Positions 25,363 to 33,728 are shown, numbered from the stretch's first letter. The stretch: DNA of 64,000 bases from Lewinellaceae bacterium (GCA_020636315.1 JACJYA010000014.1:124001-188000); one strand, 5' to 3'. A program made the numbers and translations. The notes: generated by a model not told the origin, from the letters alone.

Positions 25363-26010
25363 TTAATCCTCCATCTCCAGTACTGCCCAATAAAAAGGAA
25401 CCCACCGGTAAAAGTAGGCCTCTTCCACTGCCCTGAACCCCTGTGCCTTAAGGAGTTCATCAGTTGGACGGTCGAGATGGCAGCCTTCGGAAAGGTGTTT
25501 CCAGGCCGGGGTCACTGCCCGCTGCAGCCACCGCTGAGGCTGCCGGTTGTCCTGAATATGTTCAACAATCAGCAATTGTCCCCCCGGTTTCAGCAGTTGT
25601 CGGAACAAGTCAAGAGCTTCCCCTGGCCCCGGTACCGTGCACAATACAAGTGTGCAGACGATATAATCAAAACCAGCCTCCGGAGCTACGGCTCTCACCT
25701 CATCATCCCCGATGCCAGCTTTGAGCAGCTGTATCCTGGCCGTTACCCCTTCCTTCTCCAGGCGTTTACGGGCATACTTCAGCATAGCCCCGGAAGGTTC
25801 AATGGCCAGTACTTCCGCCCGGGCATTATAGAGGTGAAAATTGGCGCCGGTGCCGGCCCCAACTTCCAGTACTTTACCACGGGCACGCCCAAGCAACTGC
25901 CGGCGCTTCTCCTCCAGAAAGCTTTTTTCCGCCCCGCTCATTATGGGGTCGTAAAAACGCGCCAGCAGGCGGGAATAAAGGGTATCGGTATGGGGGCGGG
26001 AGGTTGACAT
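25363..26010 (-). CDS. Class I SAM-dependent methyltransferase, METTL7/phospholipid type
   Basis: 215 residues. The N-terminus (SRLLARFYDPIMSGAEK) and motif I (KVLEVGAGTGANFHLY, about 46-60), then VLAIEPSGAMLKYARKRL and YIVCTLVLCTVPGPGEAL, match the METTL7-like methyltransferases. C-terminal aromatic residues (YFYRWVPFYWAVLEMED) are typical. The substrate is probably a lipid or thiol in relatives, not assignable here. It is convergent with the previous methyltransferase gene; the two are not close paralogues. Confidence 0.9.
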   Translation of the reverse strand: MSTSRPHTDTLYSRLLARFYDPIMSGAEKSFLEEKRRQLLGRARGKVLEVGAGTGANFHLYNARAEVLAIEPSGAMLKYARKRLEKEGVTARIQLLKAGIGDDEVRAVAPEAGFDYIVCTLVLCTVPGPGEALDLFRQLLKPGGQLLIVEHIQDNRQPQRWLQRAVTPAWKHLSEGCHLDRPTDELLKAQGFRAVEEAYFYRWVPFYWAVLEMED

Positions 26011-26029
26011 GGTTAGATGGCTTCAATGT

Positions 26030-26186
26030 TTTTGGACTTTGGACGAACTCCGGGAAAAGTCGGAAGTGCGAAGTCGGAAGTCGGAATGGAGCCAAGGATG
26101 AGCGCCAAACGCCCGTTTTCCGACTTCCGATTTCCGACTTAACGGAAGGTCTCAAAGGCCTTTCTCAGAACGTCCAAAGTCCAAAA
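26030..26186. repeat. 157-bp palindromic intergenic element
   Basis: Outer arms are a perfect 16-bp inverted repeat: TTTTGGACTTTGGACG at 26030-26045 and its complement at 26171-26186. Inside are repeated GTCGGAAGT words at 26057-26086 and their inverted counterparts (TTCCGACTTCCGA and TTTCCGACTT) at 26118-26140, so the whole can fold into one long hairpin. It fills most of the gap between a methyltransferase start and a rhomboid stop. No gene within. Confidence 0.65.
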
Positions 26187-26297
26187 TGTTTGATGGTTAC
26201 ACTCAATTCTAACGGCTTCTACAAGCCATGGCATTTATCAAAAGCGACGATCAGGCACCAGCTACCAGAACAATATAACCATCCAACAATCCCCCTA

Positions 26298-27005
26298 TCA
26301 CCACGTCCCCGTCGAGAACCAGTCATTATCCTGTTCGCGCTGGCGTTCCTGTTTGGTCTTTTCGAAGGTATCCCGCCGGAGAAAGTAATCTGCTTCCTCC
26401 TGGGTTTCCTCTTCCCAGGAATAAGCAGGGCGTTCCTCATCTTGTTCGATGACATTCTTAAACCAGAAGGACGTGAAGATACCGGCCAGCCCGCCCAGCA
26501 GGTGGCTTTCCCAGGAAATGTTGGCCTCACCGTTGGGCAATATCCCCATAAACATAGAACCGTAGTAGAAAACCACGATGAGAGCCAGGACGATGGATTT
26601 GAGGTTACGGCGGAAAATGCCATTCCAGAAGACGAAGGCCACCAGGCCATAAACCACTCCGCTGGCGCCGATGTGGAAGGCATTATCTCTCGCAAAGAGC
26701 CACACCGCTATACCGGTGAGCAGGTAGATCATAATGAAGCTCTGGATGGCGATCCGCCGGTAAAAGAACAACACGATGGCGCTGAGCATGAACAAAGGCG
26801 GCGTATTGGAAAGCAGGTGCGGCCACCCGGAATGGATCAGGGGAGAAAAGAGGATCCCCCGAAGGCCGAAAGGCTCCCGGGGAAAAACACCATAGATACC
26901 GAAGTCCATCCCGGTAAGAGACTGGAAAAGCTGGATGGCCCAGAGGATGGCGATCAGCCACAGGGGCAACAGCAGGCTTTCCCGGAATTTTTGCTTGATG
27001 GTCAT
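26298..27005 (-). CDS. Rhomboid-family intramembrane serine protease
   Basis: 235 residues. Six hydrophobic segments. The catalytic GASG motif is at 113-116 with Ser115 (HIGASGVVYG), and the partner histidine H168 is in SWESHLLGGLAG. The HLLSNTPPL segment is the family's transmembrane helix-2 HxxxN motif (H63-N67). A charged C-terminal tail (about 190-235) lies outside the membrane. It cleaves transmembrane substrates within the bilayer; targets unknown. Confidence 0.93.
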   Translation of the reverse strand: MTIKQKFRESLLLPLWLIAILWAIQLFQSLTGMDFGIYGVFPREPFGLRGILFSPLIHSGWPHLLSNTPPLFMLSAIVLFFYRRIAIQSFIMIYLLTGIAVWLFARDNAFHIGASGVVYGLVAFVFWNGIFRRNLKSIVLALIVVFYYGSMFMGILPNGEANISWESHLLGGLAGIFTSFWFKNVIEQDEERPAYSWEEETQEEADYFLRRDTFEKTKQERQREQDNDWFSTGTW

Positions 27006-27062
27006 TGGCGGTCATTGTTTGTTGAGGGCTTGTGACAGGCGCTGCCACCAGGAAACGCTAAT

Positions 27063-27149
27063 CTACAACATAATTCCAACCATTTCCAGGCGCCTAAGGT
27101 TGCCTTCTTCGTCCAGATAACCTTCCTGTTGGTAGAGAAACCAGCTTTT
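27063..27149 (-). other. In-frame 28-codon open stretch after the stop of the proline-rich gene
   Basis: Directly after the TAA of the upstream gene (27150-27152), the same frame continues for 28 sense codons to TAG at 27063-27065. It reads KSWFLYQQEGYLDEEGNLRR then LEMVGIML. Its composition looks protein-like. This could be a nonsense mutation, a read-through tail, or chance; chance alone would leave 28 codons open about a quarter of the time. Confidence 0.35.
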
Positions 27150-27899
27150 TTACTGATATCGGCGGCGCACCAGTTTGATGAAGTCTTTGGCAACAGGTTG
27201 GCGTTCTTCGTCCACCCAGTTGTATTCCTCCGCCAGTTTGAACAGCAGGTTGCGGGCCTGGTCCATACCATCCAGTTTATTGAGCGTACTGAGGGTATCG
27301 TTAAGCGTATTGAGGTCTTTGCCGAACAATTCGTTCATATAGAGCAGCCGGTCGTTTATGGCCAGCGCCTTGGTCAGGTCATTAACGGGCCGTTCGCTGA
27401 GTTTTTCCGAAAGCTCTTTGGCTGCTTTAAATTCAAACAGGGACGCTACTTCCTTACTGGGTGAAACGGTTGGGCCGGCTACCGGAGGCCGGGGTTGTGG
27501 TTGAGGCTGGGGCTGCGGCACCGGCCGGGGCTGCGGCGGCGGCGGTACCGGTGAAGGGTCCGGAGCAGGTTCAGGTTCCCGCTTTGGTTCGGGCTCCGGT
27601 TCATCCGGCACCGGGTCGGGCACCGGGTCGGGGCTCATCCGGTTGCTCTTCTGGGTATCAGGGATCTCTATGATGCGCGGAGGGGTATAGGTGCGCTTCA
27701 CTGTCGTCCGCTCCTGGCGGGGATCCGCCGGGTTTCCCGGCTGGCTGCCCTCACCATGCAGAAAATTTTCGTACAATTGTTTGATGTAGCTGAGCATGAG
27801 GTCGCGTTCTATGGAAGCGACATTGCTTTCGTCCATGCTCATACTTTTGTGTAGGGCGTTTATTTTTTCGAGGATTACCTTTGATTGCTTAAGGTTCAT
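27150..27899 (-). CDS. Proline-rich cytoplasmic protein of unknown function
   Basis: 249 residues in three parts. A helical N-terminal region (1-60, MNLKQSKVILEKINALHKSM, DLMLSYIKQLYENFLHGEG) is followed by a long linker of Pro, Glu, Gln and Arg (about 85-150), which is low-complexity. The helical C-terminal domain (about 155-249: FEFKAAKELSEKLSERPVND, LTKALAINDRLLYMNELFGK, LLFKLAEEYNWVDEERQP) is recognisable as a conserved Bacteroidota domain, but I know no function for it. No signal peptide or membrane helix. A TATATTTG element is upstream. Confidence 0.8.
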   Translation of the reverse strand: MNLKQSKVILEKINALHKSMSMDESNVASIERDLMLSYIKQLYENFLHGEGSQPGNPADPRQERTTVKRTYTPPRIIEIPDTQKSNRMSPDPVPDPVPDEPEPEPKREPEPAPDPSPVPPPPQPRPVPQPQPQPQPRPPVAGPTVSPSKEVASLFEFKAAKELSEKLSERPVNDLTKALAINDRLLYMNELFGKDLNTLNDTLSTLNKLDGMDQARNLLFKLAEEYNWVDEERQPVAKDFIKLVRRRYQ

Positions 27900-27944
27900 T
27901 ATCTTCTTTTGGTTTTCAGTTAATTATCACACACGACGCGACTG

Positions 27945-27952
27945 CAAATATA
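27945..27952 (-). promoter_or_regulatory. Putative -7 element TATATTTG
   Basis: Minus-strand TATATTTG matches TAnnTTTG, 45 bases before the start of the proline-rich protein gene. The -33 element is not clear. Confidence 0.4.
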
Positions 27953-28080
27953 AGGAGTTGCCCTGTTCTATGCAGGAAAAGGATGGCATACTTTAAAAGA
28001 ACCTTCAAAGTTTATACCGATCCCTTTAGCTGGTACGGATGAAATTCCTAATTTTACTCCTAACCGTAATTTTCAAGGTT

Positions 28081-28722
28081 ATGTTTTTAGAACCACATTT
28101 TAAAGGGCAACGCAGCGGCTGGATCGAAGTGATCTGCGGCTCCATGTTTTCTGGAAAAACAGAAGAACTCATCCGAAGGTTGAAAAGGGCAAAGATCGCC
28201 AACCAGAAAGTGGAGATATTCAAACCGAAAATAGACACCCGCTACGACGAGGCAAAAGTCGTCTCTCACGACGCCAACTTCATCCTTTCCACTCCGATCG
28301 AACATTCCTCCAAACTTCTGGCCCTCACCGAAGGGGTCAATGTGATCGGAATAGACGAGGCCCAGTTCTTCGACCAGGACCTCCCGGAAAACTGCCAGCG
28401 GCTGGCCCTGAAAGGGATCCGGGTTATCGTGGCCGGGCTGGATATGGACTTTCGCGGCAAACCTTTCGGCCCCATGCCCAACCTGCTGGCCGTGGCCGAA
28501 TACATTACCAAAGTGCACGCCATCTGCCAGCACTGCGGCAACCTGGCCACTCATTCCTACCGCCTTTCGAACAACCCCGACACCGTTGTGATCGGTGAGA
28601 AAGACTCTTACGAGCCACGCTGCCGGACCTGCTACCACATGGGTAACATCCTGGACCTGCATTCTACAGAAGAACCGGAAAATAAAAATAAAGGAGGAGC
28701 CAGGGAAAGAAAGCTGGCTTAG
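28081..28722 (+). CDS. tdk: Thymidine kinase
   Basis: 213 residues from ATG 28081; the frame is open 42 bp further upstream, but family alignment favours this start. Phosphorylates thymidine to dTMP in nucleotide salvage. P-loop GSMFSGKT at 20-27, catalytic glutamate in VIGIDEAQFFD, the lasso segment LATHSYRLSNN, and the structural zinc cysteines CQHCG and CRTCYH. Type II (TK1-like) kinase of usual length. Convergent with nadC across a palindromic element. Confidence 0.97.
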   Translation: MFLEPHFKGQRSGWIEVICGSMFSGKTEELIRRLKRAKIANQKVEIFKPKIDTRYDEAKVVSHDANFILSTPIEHSSKLLALTEGVNVIGIDEAQFFDQDLPENCQRLALKGIRVIVAGLDMDFRGKPFGPMPNLLAVAEYITKVHAICQHCGNLATHSYRLSNNPDTVVIGEKDSYEPRCRTCYHMGNILDLHSTEEPENKNKGGARERKLA

Positions 28723-28837
28723 TATTTTGTGTAAAAGTGTATAAGTGTAGATGACTGGTAGCCTTTCTCTTTTAAACCTTTACACGCATACACCTTTACA
28801 CAATCCAAAAGTGTCCAGTAGTGTGTAACACAATACT
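28721..28837. repeat. Palindromic dispersed intergenic element, copy 1
   Basis: The 117-bp space between the stop codons of tdk and nadC is one element. The ends are imperfect inverted repeats (AGTATTTTGTGTA / TAACACAATACT). Inside are TGTGTAAA at 28728-28735 and TTTACACA at 28795-28802. The right part, 28795-28825, recurs almost unchanged at 50943-50974. It may also act as a bidirectional terminator. Confidence 0.65.
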
Positions 28838-29699
28838 ATTTCATCACCTTCAGGCTCAGGTCCAGGCTGACTGCCGAGTGGGTCAGGGCGCCAACAGAAA
28901 CGAAATCCACCCCTGTCATGGCCACCTGCCGCACATTGTGGATGTTGACGCCGCCGGAGGCTTCCGTTTCAAAGCGGTTGTTAACAGTGAGCACCGCTTC
29001 CCGGAGCAGGGGGATCTCAAAGTTATCGAGCAATACCCGGGTAAACCCGCCCGCATCCAGGGCTTCGTACAATTCCACGAGGTTCCGCACCTCTATAGTC
29101 ACTCCCAGGTTGAGGCCCTGCTCTTTCTGGTAGGCTGCCACGCGCTCTAAGGCCTGCCGGATTCCGCCACAGGCATCGATATGGTTGTCCTTGATCATTA
29201 TCCAGTCGTAGAGCCCGAAGCGGTAGTTCTGGCAGCCTCCGAGCCGAACGGCCCATTTCTCCAGGAAGCGGATAAGAGGGGTGGTCTTGCGGGTATCCAG
29301 GATCTTAACCGGCAGGTCTTCCACTTCAAACTTAAAGCGGTTGCTCAGGGTTGCAATGCCGGTCATGCGCTGCATGGTGTTGAGCACCAGGCGCTCTGCC
29401 ATTAGTAAGGCCCGGGTATTACATTCTACCTCGAAGGCCACGTCGCCGGCGCTGACCGCCTTTCCATCCTCAATAAAAACATCAAGCCTGGCGCCGGGGT
29501 CAACTTTCTGAAAGATATGGCGGGCTACCTCCACGCCGGCCAGCACACCAGGGTCTTTGACCAGGAGGCGCGCCCGGCTCCGGGCATCGGCAGGGATGCA
29601 GGCCTGCGAGGTGTGGTCTCCATCACCAACATCTTCCCTCAGGGCTTGTTCAACAAAAAAGTCCAGGAACGTTTTTGTGCTTTGCTCATCTGCAATCAT
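28836..29699 (-). CDS. nadC: Nicotinate-nucleotide pyrophosphorylase (carboxylating)
   Basis: 287 residues. Converts quinolinate and PRPP to nicotinate mononucleotide, CO2 and PPi in de novo NAD synthesis. Motifs: LREDVGDGDHTSQACIP at the N-terminus, NTMQRMTGIATLS, KILDTRKTTPLIRFLEKWAV (substrate-binding arginine and lysine), VRLGGCQNYRFGLYDWIMIK (family form GGxxNHRxGLxD, here with Y for H), and IEVRNLVELYEAL. nadA and nadB are not adjacent. A TATTTTTG element lies upstream. Confidence 0.96.
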   Translation of the reverse strand: MIADEQSTKTFLDFFVEQALREDVGDGDHTSQACIPADARSRARLLVKDPGVLAGVEVARHIFQKVDPGARLDVFIEDGKAVSAGDVAFEVECNTRALLMAERLVLNTMQRMTGIATLSNRFKFEVEDLPVKILDTRKTTPLIRFLEKWAVRLGGCQNYRFGLYDWIMIKDNHIDACGGIRQALERVAAYQKEQGLNLGVTIEVRNLVELYEALDAGGFTRVLLDNFEIPLLREAVLTVNNRFETEASGGVNIHNVRQVAMTGVDFVSVGALTHSAVSLDLSLKVMK

Positions 29700-30059
29700 T
29701 GGCCGTTTTTTAATTTGCCTGCAAAAATAAACATTTCAGCGAGATTGCCTAATGATTGAATGCCTTAAGGAATGAATAACCCTGTGCAGCCCCGGAGGTA
29801 TGAGGACATTCCTGAACCCCTCCTAAAGGAATGAAGGAATGGATAGAAAAAAATATACATTAAATTATGATTAACAGGTGTCAATGCATATTTAGCGTTA
29901 TTCAATCATTCTCTTATTCATTCCCTCTCTCCTTCGGCGGACTTTTCGGAGCGCCCGGAGGTATTCATTCCTTCAGGCCTTTCCCCCGCCACCTTATTTC
30001 ACAACGCCATTCGTTCATCCCGGCAGGTATTCCGGGAAGAACAGCAGGCAGGCTATTTC
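29700..30059. other. Intergenic region, no gene seen
   Basis: 360 bp between the nadC start and the next gene's stop, both on the minus strand. It holds the nadC -7 element TATTTTTG (minus, 29722-29729), many GGAATGA/TCATTCC words in both orientations, and a small CATTCCT/AGGAATG inverted pair near 29808-29834, suggesting a decayed palindromic repeat. The plus-strand frame at 29867-30070 has no protein character. Confidence 0.5.
29722..29729 (-). promoter_or_regulatory. Putative -7 element TATTTTTG for nadC
   Basis: Matches TAnnTTTG on the minus strand, 22 bases upstream of the nadC start. No TTG at the expected -33 position. Confidence 0.4.
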
Positions 30060-30791
30060 CTAGAAGATGACGCCCAGTTTGATGACAAAAGCCCGGATGA
30101 CGCCCTTGGATTTTTCGGCAGCTTCGGTTCCATTTTCCAGGAAAACGGTATCATCATCTTTGGAGGTATCGGCAAAACCGAACTGCAGGCCGGCGCCGCC
30201 GACCAGGGAAGTACTCTCCGAAACACTGTATTCTATTCCCGTATTGATACCCCAGAACAGATTGAGGGGGTTGACATCCTTCTGGATGTTGATGTCCTTA
30301 CAATCTTCGCTGCTGCCGGTGACGGTGAGGTCGCCCGATGCCTGTGTCCGGAAGCCCAACCCCAGGTGTGGTTCGATGAAATAACGAATGTAGCCGAATT
30401 CCCGGGTGCGCATTTTGAGCCCGATCGGGATCTCCACGTACTGAAGGTTGTATTTCAGTTTCGTCATGGTATTGTTCTCGGTAGCCAGCCGGCAGGATTC
30501 GGGCAGCTCCGAATTCACCCAGAAATTGCCTCTTCTTTCGTGCAGGAGCGTGCCGCCGGTATTGAAAAAGAAACCGATACCGCTGGTCACCGCGTAATTC
30601 TCCTGGAAATAGTATTCCCCCACCATACCGAGCTTCAGGCCCAGGTTGGTGCCGCTGGTATTTACTTTATTGGTATTGGAGGTCATCCAGCTGAAAGCAG
30701 GGCTGAGCTGAAAGCCGAATCGTATTTCCTGCGCCTGCGCAATGGCCAGGGCGAGGGTCAAAAAGGCAGTGAATGCAACAATTTTTTTCAT
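30060..30791 (-). CDS. Porin-like outer-membrane beta-barrel protein
   Basis: 243 residues with signal peptide (FTAFLTLALAIAQAQ). It fits the outer-membrane beta-barrel family of Bacteroidota (PorT/OMP_b-brl type): IRFGFQLSPAFSWM at the start, GLKLGMVGEYYFQENYAVTS, LQYVEIPIGLKMRTREFG (the hallmark YxEIPL-like motif), FWGINTGIEYSVSE, and a final VIKLGVIF strand. About eight strands predicted. Two cysteines (about 99 and 163) could form a disulfide. Role unknown. Confidence 0.87.
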   Translation of the reverse strand: MKKIVAFTAFLTLALAIAQAQEIRFGFQLSPAFSWMTSNTNKVNTSGTNLGLKLGMVGEYYFQENYAVTSGIGFFFNTGGTLLHERRGNFWVNSELPESCRLATENNTMTKLKYNLQYVEIPIGLKMRTREFGYIRYFIEPHLGLGFRTQASGDLTVTGSSEDCKDINIQKDVNPLNLFWGINTGIEYSVSESTSLVGGAGLQFGFADTSKDDDTVFLENGTEAAEKSKGVIRAFVIKLGVIF

Positions 30792-30841
30792 TATTCTTCA
30801 GTTTTTTGTGAACGTTACCGCAGCCCGAAAATCGCCATTTT

Positions 30842-30874
30842 TTTGGAAAAGACACCGGAGAGCGCATACTTTTG
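30842..30874 (+). promoter_or_regulatory. Bacteroidota promoter for gldB
   Basis: TTTG at 30842-30845 and TACTTTTG at 30867-30874, separated by 21 bases. The start codon is 34 bases further on. Confidence 0.6.
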
Positions 30875-30908
30875 CATCTCTTCGGGCAAAATTAAGGACT
30901 ACTATAGT

Positions 30909-31946
30909 ATGATTGGAAAAAAAGGCTATTTGTTTAGGGGTTTCTTTTTTTCATTGCTGGCGCTTGCCTTCCTGGGAGGCTGCCGCCCGGATGAGCGCCG
31001 CCGGATCCCCGACGTTTCGGATATCGATGCCGACATTTCCATCCGCCGGTTCGAACAGGAGCTGTTCAGCCTGGACAGCAACCGGATGGAGGCGGGGCTG
31101 GACACTCTGGAAAAGGCCTACCCTGAATTTGCGCCCGTCTTCTTTGCCCAGGTATTGGGAACGCTTCCAACCGATACGGCCTTTTACAAAGGCTTCATCA
31201 CCCATCCTTCGGTCAGACACCTGTACGACACCTGCCAGGTGTTGTATGCTAATATGGAGGATACGGAAGCGGAGTTCGAACAGGCGTTTCGCTTCTTTCG
31301 TTATTATTTCCCATCAGAGCCCATGCCAACCGTCACTACTTTCCTCTCCGAGTTCTCGGTCGCCGCTTTTGTTTACGGAAAGAACGACCTGGCCGTGGGC
31401 CTGGATTTTTTCCTGGGCGAAACTTTTCCCTACCGGCAGATAGCCCCCAGCAACCCGGTTTTTTCTGATTACCTCATCCGCACCTTCAACCGGGCCCACC
31501 TCGTGCCCAAAACTATTCAGGCCCTGATCGACGGGCTGGCCGGCCCGCCACCGGGCGGCCGCCTGCTGGATATAATGGTGCACAACGGCAAGAAACTTTA
31601 TGCGCTGGACCTGCTCCTGCCATATACTCCGGACAGCATCAAGCTGGAAGTAACCGGCCCACAGGTACAATGGCTGGAAGACAATGAACTGGAAATGTGG
31701 GCTTACTTCCTGAAAGAAGAATTGCTCTATTCCAGCAACTGGCAGGACATTCGCAAACTGGTCGATTACAGCCCCCATTCTCCGGGGATGCCTCCGGAGG
31801 CCCCGGGAAGGACCGCCAACTGGGTCGGCTGGCAAATTGTGAAAGCCTATGTGAAACGGCACCCGGACATTACCCTGCAGGAGCTGTTCGCCCTGCAGGA
31901 TGCCCAGGCGCTGCTGGATGAATCGAAATACAAACCACGCCGGTAA
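30909..31946 (+). CDS. gldB: Gliding motility lipoprotein GldB
   Basis: 345 residues from ATG 30909; the frame is open upstream to 30366 but that part is antisense to the porin-like gene. Lipoprotein signal with lipobox FLGGC, Cys25. The protein shows the GldB pattern: VSDIDADISIRRFEQELFSL near the start, an FVYGKNDLAVGLDFFLGETFPY-type segment in the middle, and GMPPEAPGRTANWVGWQIVK then LDESKYKPRR at the C-terminus. GldB is a membrane lipoprotein needed for gliding motility in Flavobacterium; it is found in many T9SS-bearing Bacteroidota. The tatA gene follows 177 bp downstream. Confidence 0.92.
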   Translation: MIGKKGYLFRGFFFSLLALAFLGGCRPDERRRIPDVSDIDADISIRRFEQELFSLDSNRMEAGLDTLEKAYPEFAPVFFAQVLGTLPTDTAFYKGFITHPSVRHLYDTCQVLYANMEDTEAEFEQAFRFFRYYFPSEPMPTVTTFLSEFSVAAFVYGKNDLAVGLDFFLGETFPYRQIAPSNPVFSDYLIRTFNRAHLVPKTIQALIDGLAGPPPGGRLLDIMVHNGKKLYALDLLLPYTPDSIKLEVTGPQVQWLEDNELEMWAYFLKEELLYSSNWQDIRKLVDYSPHSPGMPPEAPGRTANWVGWQIVKAYVKRHPDITLQELFALQDAQALLDESKYKPRR

Positions 31947-32123
31947 GTGCTCGCCCCAAACAATTTGCGGGATGACAAATGGCATTGGTAATTTTTTGTA
32001 AATTGCTGTACTTTGCGCCAGGAAAAGAAATGTAGAGGCCAATCGGTGGCCATTCTGAAACTATAGGTCTTATTGATGGCCGGCTGCAAAAGCCATTATT
32101 TTGTAACAAAAAAAGCATTGATC

Positions 32124-32351
32124 ATGGAAAACATATTTTTGTTCAATTTTTTCGGCCCCGAAATGCTTGTTGTCCTTTTCGCAATACTGCTGCTATTCGG
32201 AGGCAAGAAGATCCCGGAACTGATGCGTGGTATTGGCAAAGGCATTCGGGAGTTTAACGCTGCCCGTTCTTCCCTGGAGAGTGAGCTCAAAGAGGGAATG
32301 CGGGAAGCCGAAAGGAAAGAACTGGAAGAAAAGCAAAATAAGGACGCATAG
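32124..32351 (+). CDS. tatA: Twin-arginine translocase subunit TatA
   Basis: 75 residues from ATG 32124. A short N-terminal transmembrane helix (FFGPEMLVVLFAILLLFGGKK), the hinge KKIPELMRGIGKGIREF, and a charged amphipathic C-terminal helix are diagnostic for TatA/B. TatA oligomers form the translocation path for folded proteins. tatC is 9.5 kb away at 41796. Followed by a strong terminator. Confidence 0.95.
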   Translation: MENIFLFNFFGPEMLVVLFAILLLFGGKKIPELMRGIGKGIREFNAARSSLESELKEGMREAERKELEEKQNKDA

Positions 32352-32396
32352 TTCCTGCCGGGAGAGCACTTGAAAAGGTTCTCACAGGGCAGGCGT

Positions 32397-32432
32397 AAAA
32401 AGCCGGCGGAGCAACTGCTTCGCCGGCTTTTT
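32397..32432. terminator. Bidirectional terminator after tatA
   Basis: 12-bp arms AAAAAGCCGGCG (32397-32408) and CGCCGGCTTTTT (32421-32432), 12-base loop. A and T runs on the two sides serve both the tatA (+) and the DUF937 (-) genes. Confidence 0.9.
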
Positions 32433-32457
32433 CATTCGGCCGGTATCAAAGCTTTTT

Positions 32458-33081
32458 CTACTTCTTACGCCCGAAGAAACTACCCAGGATTTTCATTCCC
32501 ATGCTGGCCACATCATCAACAATGCTGCCGTCTCCGTCGGCATCAAGAAAACTGGTAACCAGGTTCATAGTCGGGTTTTGCTGTTGCTGAGCGGATACCG
32601 TTCCCGAAAGCAGAGAAGCGATACCGGCCACATCGAGGCCCTGCTGCCGCTTGGCTTTACCGAGAGCGCCCATGACCACCGGAGCGAGCATGGCCATGAG
32701 AGAGCCCGTTTTGCTGGAATCCAGGCCGCTGAGCTTGCTGATCATGTCAACGGCGCCCGACTGTTTGTTGCCCAGTACGTGGTTGAGAATACCGGACCCG
32801 TTAAGCGCTCGCTCATTGCTCACCTGAGCATTGCCGCTTAGCATGCCCATAACGTCATCCAGAATGCTGCCGTCGTGGTCGCGTTCCAGAGCGTTGTTCA
32901 GCGCCTGGGCCCCTTCGGTGGAAGAAGCGTTTTTAGCCAGCGCCCCCATCAGCGTAGTGACGATACCGGAAGCAGCCGCTGCGGTTTGCTGTTTGTCCGC
33001 CCCCCCTAATTGCCGGCTGAACTGGTCGATCATACCGGAAGAAATCGAGCCCTGGAGAAGATCCATCAGATTTTCACTCAT
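32458..33081 (-). CDS. DUF937 domain protein
   Basis: 207 residues, no signal peptide. Matches DUF937: N-terminal LMDLLQGSISSGMIDQFSRQLG, a middle SGILNHVLGNKQSGAVDMIS, and SLMAMLAPVVMGALGKAKRQ. It also has two EF-hand-like acidic loops, ERDHDGSILDDV near 66-77 and LDADGDGSIVDDV near 177-189, which may bind calcium (inference). Function of the family is not known. Gene ends at the bidirectional terminator shared with tatA. Confidence 0.88.
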   Translation of the reverse strand: MSENLMDLLQGSISSGMIDQFSRQLGGADKQQTAAAASGIVTTLMGALAKNASSTEGAQALNNALERDHDGSILDDVMGMLSGNAQVSNERALNGSGILNHVLGNKQSGAVDMISKLSGLDSSKTGSLMAMLAPVVMGALGKAKRQQGLDVAGIASLLSGTVSAQQQQNPTMNLVTSFLDADGDGSIVDDVASMGMKILGSFFGRKK

Positions 33082-33240
33082 GATATCAAGTTTTTTGTTA
33101 ATGTTTTAAAGGATGCAGAGTGGCGGGGCAGGCAAACAAAACGGGCCCGCTCGCCATCATTTTTAAGACCCCGTTTCCAACAAAAGTAACAACCTTTGCT
33201 TTATTATGTGGAATACGAGAGGCATTAACGATCTTATCTT

Positions 33241-33248
33241 TATTTTTG
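33241..33248 (+). promoter_or_regulatory. Putative -7 element TATTTTTG
   Basis: Matches TAnnTTTG, 30 bases before ATG 33279. It supports the shorter start for the small acidic protein. Confidence 0.35.
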
Positions 33249-33278
33249 GTGTTACTATTGCTCAAAACCTTACCTTTC

Positions 33279-33476
33279 ATGTGGCAGGGCCTTAAAGAAA
33301 TGATCACCTGGTTCAACCGCGAGGACGAAAACTCCTCGCCGGAAGAAGCGTCAATGGCCAATATTGTCAAACTGGCGGCCCTGTCCGCCATGGCCACCAT
33401 CCTCGAACGGCGCTTCCGCGAAAACCACGACTCTGATTCAGAGGAAGAAGCCCCGCCGCCGGGAGCCGGAAAATGA
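33279..33476 (+). CDS. Small acidic protein, unknown
   Basis: 65 residues from ATG 33279 (MWQGLKEMITWFNREDENSS ...). The frame is open back to 33120, and a longer form would add a hydrophobic stretch (LTILSLFLVLLLLKTLPF); a TAnnTTTG element just inside argues for the shorter start. The middle is helical (MANIVKLAALSAMATILERRF), the end acidic and proline-rich (SDSEEEAPPPGAGK). No family recognised. Confidence 0.5.
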   Translation: MWQGLKEMITWFNREDENSSPEEASMANIVKLAALSAMATILERRFRENHDSDSEEEAPPPGAGK

Positions 33477-33680
33477 AAAATCTCCGATCAACTAATTTAC
33501 TGATCTAAGTTGTGATCAAGCATTTTGGGCCGGCTGGCTGGTATAAGTACATGGACTGAATTAATGAATGACTGAATGATTGAATACCAGCGCCTTAGAT
33601 GGCACTTTGTGTCCCACTAATTGTGTCCAGGTACATATCACAATTTGAATTTACCAATTCCATTCAATTAACCCCTCCCC

Positions 33681-33722
33681 TTGCATATTTCCATTCCAAA
33701 CCATAACTTTGTATTTCAAAGT
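33681..33722 (+). promoter_or_regulatory. Promoter with overlapping operator-like dyad
   Basis: TTG at 33681-33683, 20 bases, then TAACTTTG at 33704-33711. The dyad ACTTTG-TATTT-CAAAGT (33706-33722) overlaps the -7 element. It matches, at 15 of 17 positions, the 17-mer at 34694-34710. Both copies are followed by TACTTTA and then a start codon. This is probably the binding site of the winged-helix regulator encoded in the same operon (inference). Confidence 0.65.
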
Positions 33723-33728
33723 ACTTTA

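Noticed and set aside
30366..30908. Extension of the gldB frame to 30366
   Set aside because: The added residues are antisense to the porin-like gene; the lipoprotein signal at ATG 30909 and the promoter at 30842 fix the true start.
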